Positions 1 to 9,885 of a stretch of DNA of 64,000 nucleotides are shown here, in pieces. The notes under the pieces are model-generated. The model was given only the letters and a program-made list of their open reading frames with translations, was not told where the DNA came from and did no database searches. Source of the DNA: an uncultured Pseudoxanthomonas sp. (GTDB lineage: Bacteria > Pseudomonadota > Gammaproteobacteria > Xanthomonadales > Xanthomonadaceae); assembly GCA_946479745.1 (NCBI GenBank), contig CAMLGZ010000006.1, positions 124,001 through 188,000 of the forward strand, in the 5' to 3' direction. The position numbers and the translations under genes are program-made. Each line of letters begins with the position of its first letter. The first letter of the stretch is position 1.

Positions 1-2114
1 ATCAGCAAGTGCGCGAATTCGGCGGCGCTCATGGGATGGCCCAGCCAGTAGCCTTGCGCCAGATCGCAGCTGCGGTCGCGCAGGATGTCGAACTGCGCTT
101 CCTTCTCCACGCCTTCGGCCACCACCGTGATGCCCAGCGAATGGGCCATGGCAATGATCGCCGTGGTCAGCGCCAGATCGTCGGGGTCGCGTTGCATGTC
201 GGCGATGAAGCTGCGGTCTATCTTCACCCCGTCCACCGGTACGCGGCGCAAGTGGCTGAGCCCGGAGAAACCGGTGCCGAAATCATCCAGCCATACCTTC
301 ACCCCGGTGCGGTGCAGCTTGGCCAACAAGGCGCTGGCATGCGCTTCGTCTCCGATCACCGCCGTCTCCGTCAATTCCAGGTGCAGGCGCGAAGCCGGCA
401 GGCCGGTGTCGCGCAGGGAGGAAGCGACCTCCTCCGGCAGATCCCCGCTTCGCAGTTGCCGCGGAGAAACGTTGACCGCCACAAACGGCGCCTCTTCCGA
501 CTCGCTATGCGCGTTCCATTGTGCGGCGGCGGCGCAAGCGGCGCGCAACACGCGCGGACCGATGGTTTCTATCAATCCGCTTTGCTCGGCCACATCGATG
601 AAGACCGAGGGTGCGACCGCCCCCATCTCCGGATGCTGCCAACGCAGCAGCGCCTCGGCGCCGACGATGCGATGGTCGATCAGGCGATAGATCGGCTGAT
701 AGACCAGGCTCAATTCACCGCGCTCCCATGCGCCACGCAACTCCTGTTCCATGTGCACGCGACGCTCCACCGCCTGATCCATGGCACGGCTGTAGAAGCG
801 GTAGCAGTTCTTGCCCGCGACCTTGGCCTGATACATGGCGATGTCGCCGTTCTTCATCAACGAAGTTGCGCCCGAAGCGTCTTCCGGAAACAGGGTGATG
901 CCGATGGACGTCCCCAGGAACACCTGCCTGCCTTCCACCACCAGCGGCTGTCCGAGCTCTTTCACCAATGCTTCGGCCAGCTGCGTGGCGCCAGCGCGCA
1001 CGTCGCCGTTCTGGATCAGGATCACGAACTCGTCGCCGCCGAAACGCGCCAGCAGCGAATCGTCGCCGCCCATGCGCTCCACCGCGTCGCGGATGCGATT
1101 GGCGAACTGCACCAGCACCTCGTCGCCCGCTTCGTGCCCCAGGGTGTCGTTGACGCGTTTGAAGTCGTCGATGTCGGCGAACAGCAGTGCCAGCTGACGG
1201 CCGGCGCCGCGCAACATCATCAGGCGATGATCCAGGCTTTCCCGGAATGCCAGGCGGTTGGTCAGCCCGGTCAACGCATCGGTATAAGCCATGCGGCGCA
1301 CGTCGCGGTCGTGGCGGGCGATGCTGTCGTTCATGCTGCTGAAAGCGCGCACCAGCTCGCCGACCTCGTCCTTGCGATCGCTGGACAATCGTTCTGCGTC
1401 GTAGTTGCCCACGCCGATGGCATGGGCCGCCTGGGCCAACTGCCTGATCGGTTTCACCAGCGTGCGCTGCGCATACCAGGCGATCCCCACGCATACCGCG
1501 GCCAGCGCCGCCAGCAGGAATACGATCCAGCCCATATGGCGGCGGCCCAGCTCGACCAGGCGGCTGTTGAGATTGTTGGCCGCGCGTTCTTCGCTGGCGC
1601 GTATCTCGGCCAGCGAATAGCCCACCCGCACGCCTCCCAGGCGCTCGTTGCCGATGCTGATCCCCTCGGACACGTCCACCACCTGCCGCGACCATTGGGT
1701 CAGCAGGCGATCGGAAGAAACCGCTGCATGGGCAAGCGGATCGGTCATCGGCTGCCCATAAGCGGCGATATCGTAGGAACCGTCGTGGACGATGTTGCCG
1801 CGTGCGTCGTACACCAGCACGTAGGCCACGTCGGGTTGGCGGGCGGCTGCGCGCACCGTGGTGCCGATCGCGTCCAGGTCGGAAAAATAAAGCGGGTTGG
1901 TCAAGGAATCGGCCAACTGCTCCACCATGGCTTCGCCGCGGCGGTTGAGCGCGTCGGCGGCCATGCTCTGCATGGCTTCGCGGCCCAGCACATCCACTTC
2001 CCGTTGCATCATCGCTTGCCGCTGCAGCAACACCGCGATCAATGCGAACACCACCGCCAGGGTGATGCCCATGGCCACCAGGAACCGCGCCTGCAACCCG
2101 AAACGCAGGCTCAC
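1..2114 (-). CDS. Membrane-bound GGDEF-EAL cyclic-di-GMP enzyme (3' end beyond the window)
   Basis: Bifunctional-type c-di-GMP turnover protein, truncated at the left edge just after the end of its EAL domain; about 704 residues are visible. Start is GTG at 2114, overlapping the upstream stop (GTGA). Order: transmembrane helix near residues 10-30, periplasmic sensor region to about 190, second helix about 192-212, HAMP linker, GGDEF domain (intact GGDEF at about 359-363), EAL domain (EALLR at about 487). The EAL catalytic set looks complete: VNVSP, LELTET, DDFGTG, KIDRSF, VAEGVE and a later AQGYWLGHP. The GGDEF inhibitory RxxD is replaced by GDDS. Both activities are therefore predicted possible from motifs; the net direction is unknown. 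The partner gene upstream suggests the periplasmic region receives a binding-protein signal. Confidence 0.93.
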   Translation of the reverse strand, partial: MSLRFGLQARFLVAMGITLAVVFALIAVLLQRQAMMQREVDVLGREAMQSMAADALNRRGEAMVEQLADSLTNPLYFSDLDAIGTTVRAAARQPDVAYVLVYDARGNIVHDGSYDIAAYGQPMTDPLAHAAVSSDRLLTQWSRQVVDVSEGISIGNERLGGVRVGYSLAEIRASEERAANNLNSRLVELGRRHMGWIVFLLAALAAVCVGIAWYAQRTLVKPIRQLAQAAHAIGVGNYDAERLSSDRKDEVGELVRAFSSMNDSIARHDRDVRRMAYTDALTGLTNRLAFRESLDHRLMMLRGAGRQLALLFADIDDFKRVNDTLGHEAGDEVLVQFANRIRDAVERMGGDDSLLARFGGDEFVILIQNGDVRAGATQLAEALVKELGQPLVVEGRQVFLGTSIGITLFPEDASGATSLMKNGDIAMYQAKVAGKNCYRFYSRAMDQAVERRVHMEQELRGAWERGELSLVYQPIYRLIDHRIVGAEALLRWQHPEMGAVAPSVFIDVAEQSGLIETIGPRVLRAACAAAAQWNAHSESEEAPFVAVNVSPRQLRSGDLPEEVASSLRDTGLPASRLHLELTETAVIGDEAHASALLAKLHRTGVKVWLDDFGTGFSGLSHLRRVPVDGVKIDRSFIADMQRDPDDLALTTAIIAMAHSLGITVVAEGVEKEAQFDILRDRSCDLAQGYWLGHPMSAAEFAHLL

Positions 2115-3052
2115 TCGACTTGCTCGCGCACACGGACGGCGCCGTCGCGCAGGCGATCGAGGCCTTGCTGCGATGCTGCATCCACCGGCATGAAACGGGT
2201 AGTGCGGAAGAACAGCGCCATGGCTTCGCGCGCATCCGGATCGTTGGCCGCCTGCAGCAACACTTCGCGCAGGCGCGCTTCCACCTTGGGGTCCAGGTCG
2301 CCGCGCACCATCTCCAGCGCGCGCGGATAGTCCGGAGTCTGGTAGATCGCCTTCATGTCGGAACGGAACGCCGCCGGCATCCGTCGTTCGTCTTCCCAGT
2401 CCAGGCTGCTGAACACACCGGCATCGACAAGGCGCTTGTGCACCCAGGCCGCGATATTGAGCTCGGAGCGCGCGAAAACGTAGCCCACCGAATCCGGCGT
2501 GGGCCTGTCCATGGGCGACAGCAGGATCTCCATGTGCAGACCATGATCCAACAGGGTCGAAGCGGGAACGATATAGGAACTGGTGGAAGCGGTGCTCTGG
2601 AAAGCGATGCTGCGGCCCCTCAGATCGGCCAGCGAATCGATTCCGCTGTCCTTGCGCACGAAGAACACCGAGTGGTAGCTGCTCACTCCGCCGCGCTCGG
2701 TCAGCAGCAGGGGTTTTGCCCCGGCGCGCTTTTGCAGCTGCATGGCGGTACCGGCGGTCTCGGTGACCCAGTCCACGCGCCCGCGGCGCAGGTAACTGGT
2801 CATCTGCTGGGCGTCGCGCGCCATCAGGATGCGGCCTTCGGTGATCCCCACATCGCGCATGCGCGGCACCACATAGTCCAGCAGCGGCCTGAGCTGCTCG
2901 TAGTGGGCCTTGGGGTCGTCGCTGATACGGCCGATGACCAGCACATTGCTGTCATCGGAAGGGGGCGGCGGCGGCGGCAATGCCGTGGCGGGCGCTTGCA
3001 GCAGCAGGAGGGCAAGACCAAACCAGGCTATACGCAACGTCAGGGCTCGCAT
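2111..3052 (-). CDS. PhnD-like periplasmic substrate-binding protein
   Basis: A 313-residue secreted protein with an N-terminal signal peptide (MRALTLRIAW then a Leu-rich core ending PATA) and a phosphate/phosphite/phosphonate-binding type fold: a conserved YxxVVPRMRD-like segment, WVTETAGTAM, and SLADLRGRSIAFQ are typical of the PhnD family. ATG at 3052 is chosen; a TTG three codons upstream (3061) is possible. No ABC permease or ATPase is adjacent. Instead its stop overlaps the start of the GGDEF-EAL gene, so it more likely acts as a ligand sensor feeding that enzyme than as a transporter subunit. That role is inference, by analogy with the NspS-MbaA pair of Vibrio; the ligand is unknown. 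Confidence 0.88.
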   Translation of the reverse strand: MRALTLRIAWFGLALLLLQAPATALPPPPPPSDDSNVLVIGRISDDPKAHYEQLRPLLDYVVPRMRDVGITEGRILMARDAQQMTSYLRRGRVDWVTETAGTAMQLQKRAGAKPLLLTERGGVSSYHSVFFVRKDSGIDSLADLRGRSIAFQSTASTSSYIVPASTLLDHGLHMEILLSPMDRPTPDSVGYVFARSELNIAAWVHKRLVDAGVFSSLDWEDERRMPAAFRSDMKAIYQTPDYPRALEMVRGDLDPKVEARLREVLLQAANDPDAREAMALFFRTTRFMPVDAASQQGLDRLRDGAVRVREQVE

Positions 3053-3110
3053 CAACGACAAGTGTGAGACTAGCCGAAAGCTCCCTTCACGGGTAGTAAT
3101 TCAGCGCCAA

Positions 3111-3899
3111 TCAGCGCCGCCCCTCTCCGGCCAGCCGCGCCATGCGCTGCGCGTCGGCCAGGATGCCGCGCAACAGCCGCACCTCCTGCTCGTTCAGATT
3201 GGAGCGCAGGAACAGACGCCGCAGCTTGCGCATGGCCGATTCCGGGGCCCGGCCCTTGTGGAAATCGATGTCGTCCAGGGTTTCCCCCAACTGGGCGAAA
3301 AAACCCTCCAGCTGCGCGTGATTGGCCGGTACCTCATGGCTTTCTTCGACCGCAAGGGGTGCCGCTTCTCCCGCTGCAAGCAGAGCCACCCGCAGTTCGT
3401 AGGCCAGCACCTGCACGGCCGCGGCCAGGTTGAGCGAGCTGTATTCGGGATTGGCGGGGATATGCACCGAGGCGTGGCAGAGCTGCAGCTCCTCATTGCT
3501 CAGTCCGGTGCGCTCGCGGCCGAAGACCAGCGCCGTCTCGTCCCGGCGGGCGAGGGCAGCCACCCGCTCGCCGGCCGCGCGCGGGTGCAATTCCTCCAGC
3601 GCGACCCGCCGGCTGCGCGCCGTACAACCCAGCACGAAGGTGCAGTCGGCCACGGCCTCGGCCAGGGTTGCCACCACACTGGCCGAGGCCAGCAGGTCGT
3701 CGGCGCCAGCGGCCCGTCGGAAAGCCTCGTCCGCCGGGTACTGCTCTGGCGCCACCAGCACCAGTTTCGAAAGACCCATGGTCTTCAGCGCGCGCGCCGC
3801 CGCGCCGATATTGCCGGGGTGCTGGGTGCCGACCAGCACGATGCGGATACGGGCGGCGGTTTTCGGGAGCGATTCCGGCGATTCGACGGGAATGTTCAT
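3111..3899 (-). CDS. trmJ: tRNA (cytidine/uridine-2'-O-)-methyltransferase TrmJ
   Basis: SPOUT-superfamily methyltransferase that 2'-O-methylates position 32 of several tRNAs using S-adenosylmethionine. The 262-residue product has the three expected motifs: LVGTQHPGNIGAAARALK near the N-terminus, FGRERTGLSNEEL in the middle, and IPANPEYSSLNLAAAVQVL forming the knot. The ATG at 3899 (MNIPVES) is chosen because the family motif begins about 19 residues later; an in-frame extension upstream has no resemblance to the family. It is transcribed divergently from suhB, as in many gammaproteobacteria, where the trmJ/suhB neighbourhood is conserved. Confidence 0.95.
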   Translation of the reverse strand: MNIPVESPESLPKTAARIRIVLVGTQHPGNIGAAARALKTMGLSKLVLVAPEQYPADEAFRRAAGADDLLASASVVATLAEAVADCTFVLGCTARSRRVALEELHPRAAGERVAALARRDETALVFGRERTGLSNEELQLCHASVHIPANPEYSSLNLAAAVQVLAYELRVALLAAGEAAPLAVEESHEVPANHAQLEGFFAQLGETLDDIDFHKGRAPESAMRKLRRLFLRSNLNEQEVRLLRGILADAQRMARLAGEGRR

Positions 3900-4028
3900 A
3901 GGACGTAGAGGAGTGTTCGCGGGCACAGATGTTAAACTGCGCGCGCCGGTCCACGCGCCGTGCCGTTCTTTAACCACTCGTTCCGCCCCACCCGCCTGCC
4001 CCGCCAGTCCGCCCGAGGTCCGTTGCCC

Positions 4029-4853
4029 ATGTTGAATCCTGTCGTCACCATCATGGTCAAGGCCGCGCGCCAGGGAGGCAACGTCCTGTTGCGCAACATC
4101 AACAAGCTCGACGCTCTGAACGTGGTGGAAAAGGAGCGCCTGGACTATGCCAGCGAAGTGGATGCGGACGCCGAAAAGGCCGTCATCAAGGAGCTCAAGC
4201 GCGCCTACCCGGACTATTCGGTGCTGGGCGAGGAAAGCGGTGGCCAAGCCGGCAAGAACGGACGCTACACCTGGGTCATCGACCCGTTGGACGGCACCAG
4301 CAACTACCTGCGCGGCTTCCCGCACTACTGCGTCTCGATCGCTCTGGTCGACAATGGCGAACCCACCGACGCGGTGATCTTCGACCCGCTGCGCAACGAG
4401 CTGTTCACCGCCAGCCGCGGCAGCGGCGCCCAGCTCAACGAACGCCGCATCCGCGTCACCGACCGCAAAGACCTGTCAGGCGCCACCATCGGCACCGGCT
4501 TCGCCCCGCGCGAACGCGCCCGCGCCGGCGCGCAGCTGGAATGCGTGCGCGAACTGCTGGTGCAGGCCGAGGACGTGCGCCGCACCGGTTCTGCCGCGCT
4601 GGATCTGGCCTATGTGGCCTGCGGCCGCAGCGATGCCTATTTCGAGGCCGGCGTGAAGGCCTGGGATATCGCCGCCGGCATGCTGCTGGTGCGCGAGGCC
4701 GGCGGCAAGGTCTGCGACTATCGCGGCGCCGGCCTGGCGCGGATGGATTTCCAGGGCGCCAAGGGCCACCAGATCGTGGCCGGCAACATCAAGGTCTGCG
4801 AGGCGCTGCAGAAGACCATCGTGACTTCGGGCTACGCCGCCAGCTTCAACTGA
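4029..4853 (+). CDS. suhB: Inositol-1-monophosphatase family protein SuhB
   Basis: Mg-dependent phosphatase of the inositol monophosphatase family; in enterobacteria SuhB also binds RNA polymerase/NusA in rRNA antitermination. The 274-residue protein shows GEESGG, the metal-binding [19 protein letters not shown] signature, and the C-terminal [15 protein letters not shown] motif. ATG at 4029 ([17 protein letters not shown]) aligns with the usual family start; an in-frame upstream extension to 3960 is less likely. It is divergent from trmJ, with about 130 bases between the two starts. Confidence 0.95.
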   Translation: MLNPVVTIMVKAARQGGNVLLRNINKLDALNVVEKERLDYASEVDADAEKAVIKELKRAYPDYSVLGEESGGQAGKNGRYTWVIDPLDGTSNYLRGFPHYCVSIALVDNGEPTDAVIFDPLRNELFTASRGSGAQLNERRIRVTDRKDLSGATIGTGFAPRERARAGAQLECVRELLVQAEDVRRTGSAALDLAYVACGRSDAYFEAGVKAWDIAAGMLLVREAGGKVCDYRGAGLARMDFQGAKGHQIVAGNIKVCEALQKTIVTSGYAASFN

Positions 4854-4861
4854 CGCATCCT

Positions 4862-4936
4862 TGTAGGAGCGGGCCCTGCCCGCGACGCCTTTACGTCGAT
4901 CGAAAGAGAGCGTCGCGGGCAGGGCCCGCTCCTACA
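4862..4936. repeat. GTAG-headed palindrome pair (REPIN-like)
   Basis: Two inverted copies of a unit starting TGTAGGAGCGGG and containing GGGCCCTGCCCGCGACGC, separated by a short variable spacer. Nearly the same element recurs at 13044-13119 and 34488-34557, with a sequence variant at 17494-17566. The GTAG head and internal stem match the description of Stenotrophomonas SMAG/REP elements. It lies between suhB and the terminator shared with secF. Confidence 0.9.
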
Positions 4937-4940
4937 GGTA

Positions 4941-4970
4941 AAAAAAGGCCGCGAAATTCGCGGCCTTTTT
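4941..4970. terminator. Bidirectional intrinsic terminator between suhB and secF
   Basis: A-rich tract, then GGCCGCGAA, one A, TTCGCGGCC and five T. With the flanking A/T tract the arms are 14 perfect base pairs and read as A-tract/stem/T-tract on both strands, as expected between the convergent suhB (plus) and secF (minus). Confidence 0.88.
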
Positions 4971-4990
4971 CGTTGCGGTACCTACGTACC

Positions 4991-5956
4991 TTACGGCCGG
5001 CGCGCCAGTGCAGCTTCTTCCCGCGCCTTCGGCAGCAGATCCTGCTTGGTGACCTTCAGGAACCAGATGGTCAGCAGCGGGCAAGCCACGAAGATCGAGG
5101 AGATGGTACCGATCACGATGCCCAGCATCTGCGAGATCGCCATGCCTTCCAGCGAACCGCCGCCGTACAGGTACAGCGCCAGCACGGTGAGGAAGGCCAC
5201 GAACGAGGTGATGATGGTGCGCGACAGGGTCTGGTTGACCGAACGGTTGAGGATCTCCACCGGCTCGGCGCGCAGGCTGCGGAAATTCTCGCGCACGCGG
5301 TCGAACACCACGATGGTGTCGTTGATCGAGAAGCCCATCACCGACAACAGACCGGCCAGCACGGTCAGGTCGAACTCGCGCCCGGTCAGGGCGAAGAAAC
5401 CGGCCACGATCAGCACGTCGTGCAAAGTGGTGAAGATGGCGGCCACCGCGAATTTCCATTCGAAGCGGAACGAGATGTAGATCAGGAAGCCGACCACTAC
5501 GAAGATCAACGCATACAAGCCATTGAGTGCAAGCTCCTTGCCGACCTGCGGGCCGACGAACTCGTTGCGCAGCATCTTGGCGGTGTTGTCGGGCGTGGAT
5601 ACCGCGGCGAGCACTTCCTGCACCGTGGTGTTCTCGTTGCCCGAGCTGGTCTGGCCCTCGCGCGGCTGCAGGCGGATCAGCAGATCGCTGCCGCTACCGA
5701 AGGTTTGCACCTGCGCGCTGCTGTAACCGGCGTTGGCCAGGCGTTCGCGCACACCATCGACGTCGGCTGGCCGGTCGAAGCGCACTTCCACCACGGTACC
5801 GCCGGTGAAATCCAACGCGTAATTGAAGCCCTTGAAGGCCATGGCGCCCACGGCTACCAACGCGAGCAGCAACGCGACGGTCAGCGAGACCCAGCGCAGG
5901 CGCATGAAGTTGAAGTTGGTGTCGTTGGGAATGAGGTGCAACGGGAAAAGTTTCAT
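4991..5956 (-). CDS. secF: Protein translocase subunit SecF
   Basis: Inner-membrane subunit of the SecDF complex, which uses the proton motive force to help preprotein export through SecYEG. The 321-residue protein begins MKLFPLHLIP, has a first helix, a periplasmic segment opened by FTGGTVVEVRF, and the C-terminal helices containing GFSINDTIVVFDRVRENFR and TSFVAFLTVLALYLYGG, all characteristic of SecF. It is the last gene of the queA-tgt-yajC-secD-secF block, 15 bases after secD, and ends at a bidirectional terminator. Confidence 0.97.
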   Translation of the reverse strand: MKLFPLHLIPNDTNFNFMRLRWVSLTVALLLALVAVGAMAFKGFNYALDFTGGTVVEVRFDRPADVDGVRERLANAGYSSAQVQTFGSGSDLLIRLQPREGQTSSGNENTTVQEVLAAVSTPDNTAKMLRNEFVGPQVGKELALNGLYALIFVVVGFLIYISFRFEWKFAVAAIFTTLHDVLIVAGFFALTGREFDLTVLAGLLSVMGFSINDTIVVFDRVRENFRSLRAEPVEILNRSVNQTLSRTIITSFVAFLTVLALYLYGGGSLEGMAISQMLGIVIGTISSIFVACPLLTIWFLKVTKQDLLPKAREEAALARRP

Positions 5957-5971
5957 GGTCAGGGAGTCCCG

Positions 5972-7864
5972 TTAGATGGCCAGCGACTTGAGCTTGCGGC
6001 GGCCGCCGTAGATCAAGGTGGCGAGGCCGCGCGATACGGTCACGGCAGTGAAGACAGAGGTCAGGATGCCCACGATCATGGTGATGGCGAAGCCCTTCAA
6101 TGGTCCGGTGCCGAACGCATACAAGGCCACACCCGCCAGCAGCGCGGTCATGTTGGAGTCGAAGATGGTGCCGGAGGCCTTGTCGTAACCGGTGGCGATG
6201 GCCGCCTGGGGCGGTACCCCGGCACGCAGTTCTTCGCGTATTCGCTCGTTGATCAGCACGTTGGCGTCCACCGACATGCCGATGGACAGCGCCAGGCCTG
6301 CGAAACCGGGCAAAGTCATGGTCGCGCCGAACAGTGACATCACCGCCACTACCATCAACAGGTTGAGCAGCAACGCCACGCAAGTAATCAGGCCGAACAT
6401 GCGGTAGTACACCAGGAAGAACGCCAACGCGAACAAGAACGAGAACATCACCGCTTTGGTGCCGCGCTCCACGTTCTCCGCGCCCAGGCTGGGGCCGACC
6501 ACGCGTTCTTCGATGAAGTCCATCGGCGCGGCCAGCGAGCCGGCGCGCAGCAGCTTGGCCAGGTTCTCAGCCTCGGTCTTCTCCAGGCCAGTGGTCTGGA
6601 AGTTCTTGCCAAAAACGCCGGCGATGCGTGTGGGCGCGAGCGCTTCTTCGCTGACCTTGGTCGAACGCACTTCTTTGCCATCTACGATGGTGACTTGCGG
6701 AATACGTTCGATATAGACGACCGACATGAGCTTGCCGACATTGGCGCTGGTGAAATCGAACATGCGCTGGCCGGCAGCCGCGTTCAGAGTGATGTTCACC
6801 GCGGGCAAGCCATTCTGGTCGGTGCCGGTGCTGGCGGTGACCATCTGGTCGCCGGAAGCGAGCACACGCTTGCTCAGCAGCACCGGCATCGGCTTGCCGT
6901 CGGCCCCTGTCGAATCGCGTAGGTAGTAGATGCGCGCCTCGGGCGGTACATTGCCGCTGGCCAGAGCGTCCTGCGCATTGCCGTCGATGACCGAATGGAA
7001 TTCAAGCGTGGCAGTAGCACCGATCAGTCGCTTGGCCGCTGCTGTGTCTTGCACGCCCGGTAGCTGCACGACCACGCGGTCTTCGCCCTGGCGCTGGATG
7101 ATGGGTTCGGCCACGCCGAGTTCGTTGACGCGGTTGCGCAGCGTCGCGATGTTCTGTTCGATGGCGTCGCCCGAAATCTGCTGCAATTCGCTTTGCGGTA
7201 GGGTCACGTTGATAAGATTGCCCTGCACCAGGTAAGTCAGCCCCGAGGGAGCGACGCCGGCGTTGGTTGCGGCAGAAGCCTGACCGACCAGCGCTTGACG
7301 CGCCTTGTCGCCGTCCTCGCCCGGCGCCAGCGTAACGACGATGCTGTTGTCCGGACGCCGTTCAACCGACTCATAGCGCACGCGCTTGTCGCGCAGGTTG
7401 ACGCGCATATCTTCGGCATAGGCATCCACGCGCTTGTCCAGCGCCGCTTTCTGGTCGACCTGCATCACGAAATGCACGCCGCCCTGCAAATCGAGACCGC
7501 GCACCATGGGATGCGCGCCGAATTTGCTCATCCAGTCGGGTACGGTCGAGGCCAGGTTCAAGGCCACGATGTAGTCGTCGCCCAGGTCGGTACGCAGCGC
7601 ATCGTTGGCCTTGGTCTGCGCGTCCAGGCTTGGCATGCGCACCAGCAGGCTCTCGTTTTCCTTGTCCAGCGACTTAGCCGCGACGCCTGCCTTCTTCAGG
7701 GACGCCTGCACGCGCTGGTTCAAGGCATCGTCGATCGCGAAACCGCGATTGGCCGTGATCTGCACCGAAGGATCCGAAGGATAGATGTTGGGTAGCGCAT
7801 ACAACACGCTCAACAGCACGACCAGCAGAATGGCGACGTATTTCCAGCGCGAAAATTCAAGCAT
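5972..7864 (-). CDS. secD: Protein translocase subunit SecD
   Basis: Inner-membrane protein-export subunit; 630 residues, close to the usual proteobacterial length. It has an N-terminal helix (YVAILLVVLLSVLYALPN), a large periplasmic domain containing the GLDLQGGVHFVMQV motif, and the C-terminal SecD/SecF helices with GLALSIGMSVDANVLINER and the glycine-rich GYDKASGTIFDSN segment. Start ATG at 7864. About 125 bases containing a repeat separate it from yajC, yet order and strand keep it in the same block. Confidence 0.97.
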   Translation of the reverse strand: MLEFSRWKYVAILLVVLLSVLYALPNIYPSDPSVQITANRGFAIDDALNQRVQASLKKAGVAAKSLDKENESLLVRMPSLDAQTKANDALRTDLGDDYIVALNLASTVPDWMSKFGAHPMVRGLDLQGGVHFVMQVDQKAALDKRVDAYAEDMRVNLRDKRVRYESVERRPDNSIVVTLAPGEDGDKARQALVGQASAATNAGVAPSGLTYLVQGNLINVTLPQSELQQISGDAIEQNIATLRNRVNELGVAEPIIQRQGEDRVVVQLPGVQDTAAAKRLIGATATLEFHSVIDGNAQDALASGNVPPEARIYYLRDSTGADGKPMPVLLSKRVLASGDQMVTASTGTDQNGLPAVNITLNAAAGQRMFDFTSANVGKLMSVVYIERIPQVTIVDGKEVRSTKVSEEALAPTRIAGVFGKNFQTTGLEKTEAENLAKLLRAGSLAAPMDFIEERVVGPSLGAENVERGTKAVMFSFLFALAFFLVYYRMFGLITCVALLLNLLMVVAVMSLFGATMTLPGFAGLALSIGMSVDANVLINERIREELRAGVPPQAAIATGYDKASGTIFDSNMTALLAGVALYAFGTGPLKGFAITMIVGILTSVFTAVTVSRGLATLIYGGRRKLKSLAI

Positions 7865-7887
7865 CGGGGAGTTCCAGAGAACGTAGA

Positions 7888-7972
7888 CCGTAGCCCGGGT
7901 GGAGCGAAGCGATACCCGGGGATTTGCGTAAGACCTTCATGGCTGCGCGGGTGCCGCCTTCGGCGATACCCG
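7888..7972. repeat. GTAG-headed CCCGGG palindrome between yajC and secD
   Basis: Begins GTAGCCCGGGTGGAGCGAAG and closes with ATACCCGGG; a second, imperfect copy ends at GATACCCGGGCC. It is a GTAG-headed extragenic palindrome of a type distinct in stem sequence from the 4862 element. Confidence 0.7.
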
Positions 7973-7989
7973 GGCCAGCGAAAGGCCGA

Positions 7990-8331
7990 TCAGGCGGACT
8001 TCAGTGTGCCCTTGGGCAGCACGTTGCCGACCGCGGCTTTCTGCACGCGCACGCGCACGTTGTCGGCCACTTCGACGGTGACGAAGTTGTCGCCGATGTC
8101 GGTCACGGTGCCGGCGATGCCGCCCGAGGTGATCACTTCGTCGCCCTTGGACAGCTTGTCCAGCATGCCGCGGTGTTCCTTGGCGCGCTTCATCTGCGGA
8201 CGGATCATCAGGAAATACATCACCGCGATCAGAATGATCGGAAACAGCAGCATGCCGAATCCACCACCGGCGGGGGCAGCGCCTGCAGCCTGGGCATGGG
8301 CGGTGGGAATCAGGAAATCGAGCAGGTTCAT
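7990..8331 (-). CDS. yajC: Preprotein translocase subunit YajC
   Basis: Small SecDF-associated membrane protein of 113 residues. MNLLDFLIPTAHAQA at the start, a single transmembrane segment (GGGFGMLLFPIILIAVMYFLMIRPQ) and the conserved MKRAKEHRGML-LSKGDEVITSGGIAGTV block identify it. ATG at 8331 is chosen because longer in-frame extensions carry no family similarity. Lies between tgt and secD, the canonical order. Confidence 0.96.
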   Translation of the reverse strand: MNLLDFLIPTAHAQAAGAAPAGGGFGMLLFPIILIAVMYFLMIRPQMKRAKEHRGMLDKLSKGDEVITSGGIAGTVTDIGDNFVTVEVADNVRVRVQKAAVGNVLPKGTLKSA

Positions 8332-8481
8332 CAGGTCATCCGATAAGGCCGAAAACAGCCGGGAATTATGCCATGGGGGCGGCCCGGCGTGCCCGCAAGT
8401 ACGGAAATGGGCCGAAATCGCTGGAAAGTCCCCTGTTGGCAGGGGAAAGACCCTGCAATTGGCGGAAGGTTCCGTTCGCTT

Positions 8482-8618
8482 CCCTTCTCCCACCGGGAGA
8501 AGGTGGCGCGAAGCGCCGGATGAGGGAGGGGAAATTCCGGCCCACGGGAACTTGCACTACGACCTGAAAGTCCATTCCCTCATCCGCCCTTCGGGCACCT
8601 TCCCCCGGAGGGGAAGGA
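8482..8618. repeat. Inverted pair of CCCTTCTCCC/GGGAGAAGG repeat units
   Basis: The left unit reads CCCTTCTCCCACCGGGAGAA followed by a GCGCGAAGCGCCGGATGAGGG segment; the right unit is its near reverse complement (CCCTCATCCGCCCTTCGGGCACC then CCCGGAGGGGAAGG). The same family occurs at 16432-16570, 26083-26125, 39110-39147 and as a remnant near 44350. It fills the yajC-tgt gap. Confidence 0.85.
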
Positions 8619-8627
8619 AGCAAAAGC

Positions 8628-9746
<1,119 letters not shown>

Positions 9747-9768
9747 TCATGGCAATGAAATGATTTGA

Positions 9769-9861
9769 CGTCATCCCAGCGCAAGCTGGGATCCATTTTT
9801 ATCTTGCTTTCCGTGGAAGGCTTCAAAGTCAAGATGGATCCCAGCTTGCGCCGGGATGACG
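9769..9861. repeat. Inverted GTCATCCCAGC repeat pair (family 2)
   Basis: Left arm CGTCATCCCAGCGCAAGCTG then GGATCCATTTT; right arm is the near reverse complement, ATGGATCCCAGCTTGCGCC followed by GGGATGACG. The same pair, slightly decayed, sits at 43332-43432 upstream of pheS. No GTAG head, so this is a different family from the SMAG-like units. Confidence 0.88.
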
Positions 9862-9885
9862 ATTCGTTTTTAACGGACGCCGCAA

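Noticed and set aside
9..2330. Long plus-strand open frame opposite the GGDEF-EAL gene
   Set aside because: It is His/Gln/Ala-rich with no domain, while the opposite strand encodes continuous GGDEF and EAL motifs; it is a high-GC shadow.
4862..4936. Repeat pair as a CRISPR or small RNA gene
   Set aside because: Only two inverted copies and no regular spacers; dispersal of the same unit elsewhere identifies it as an extragenic palindrome.
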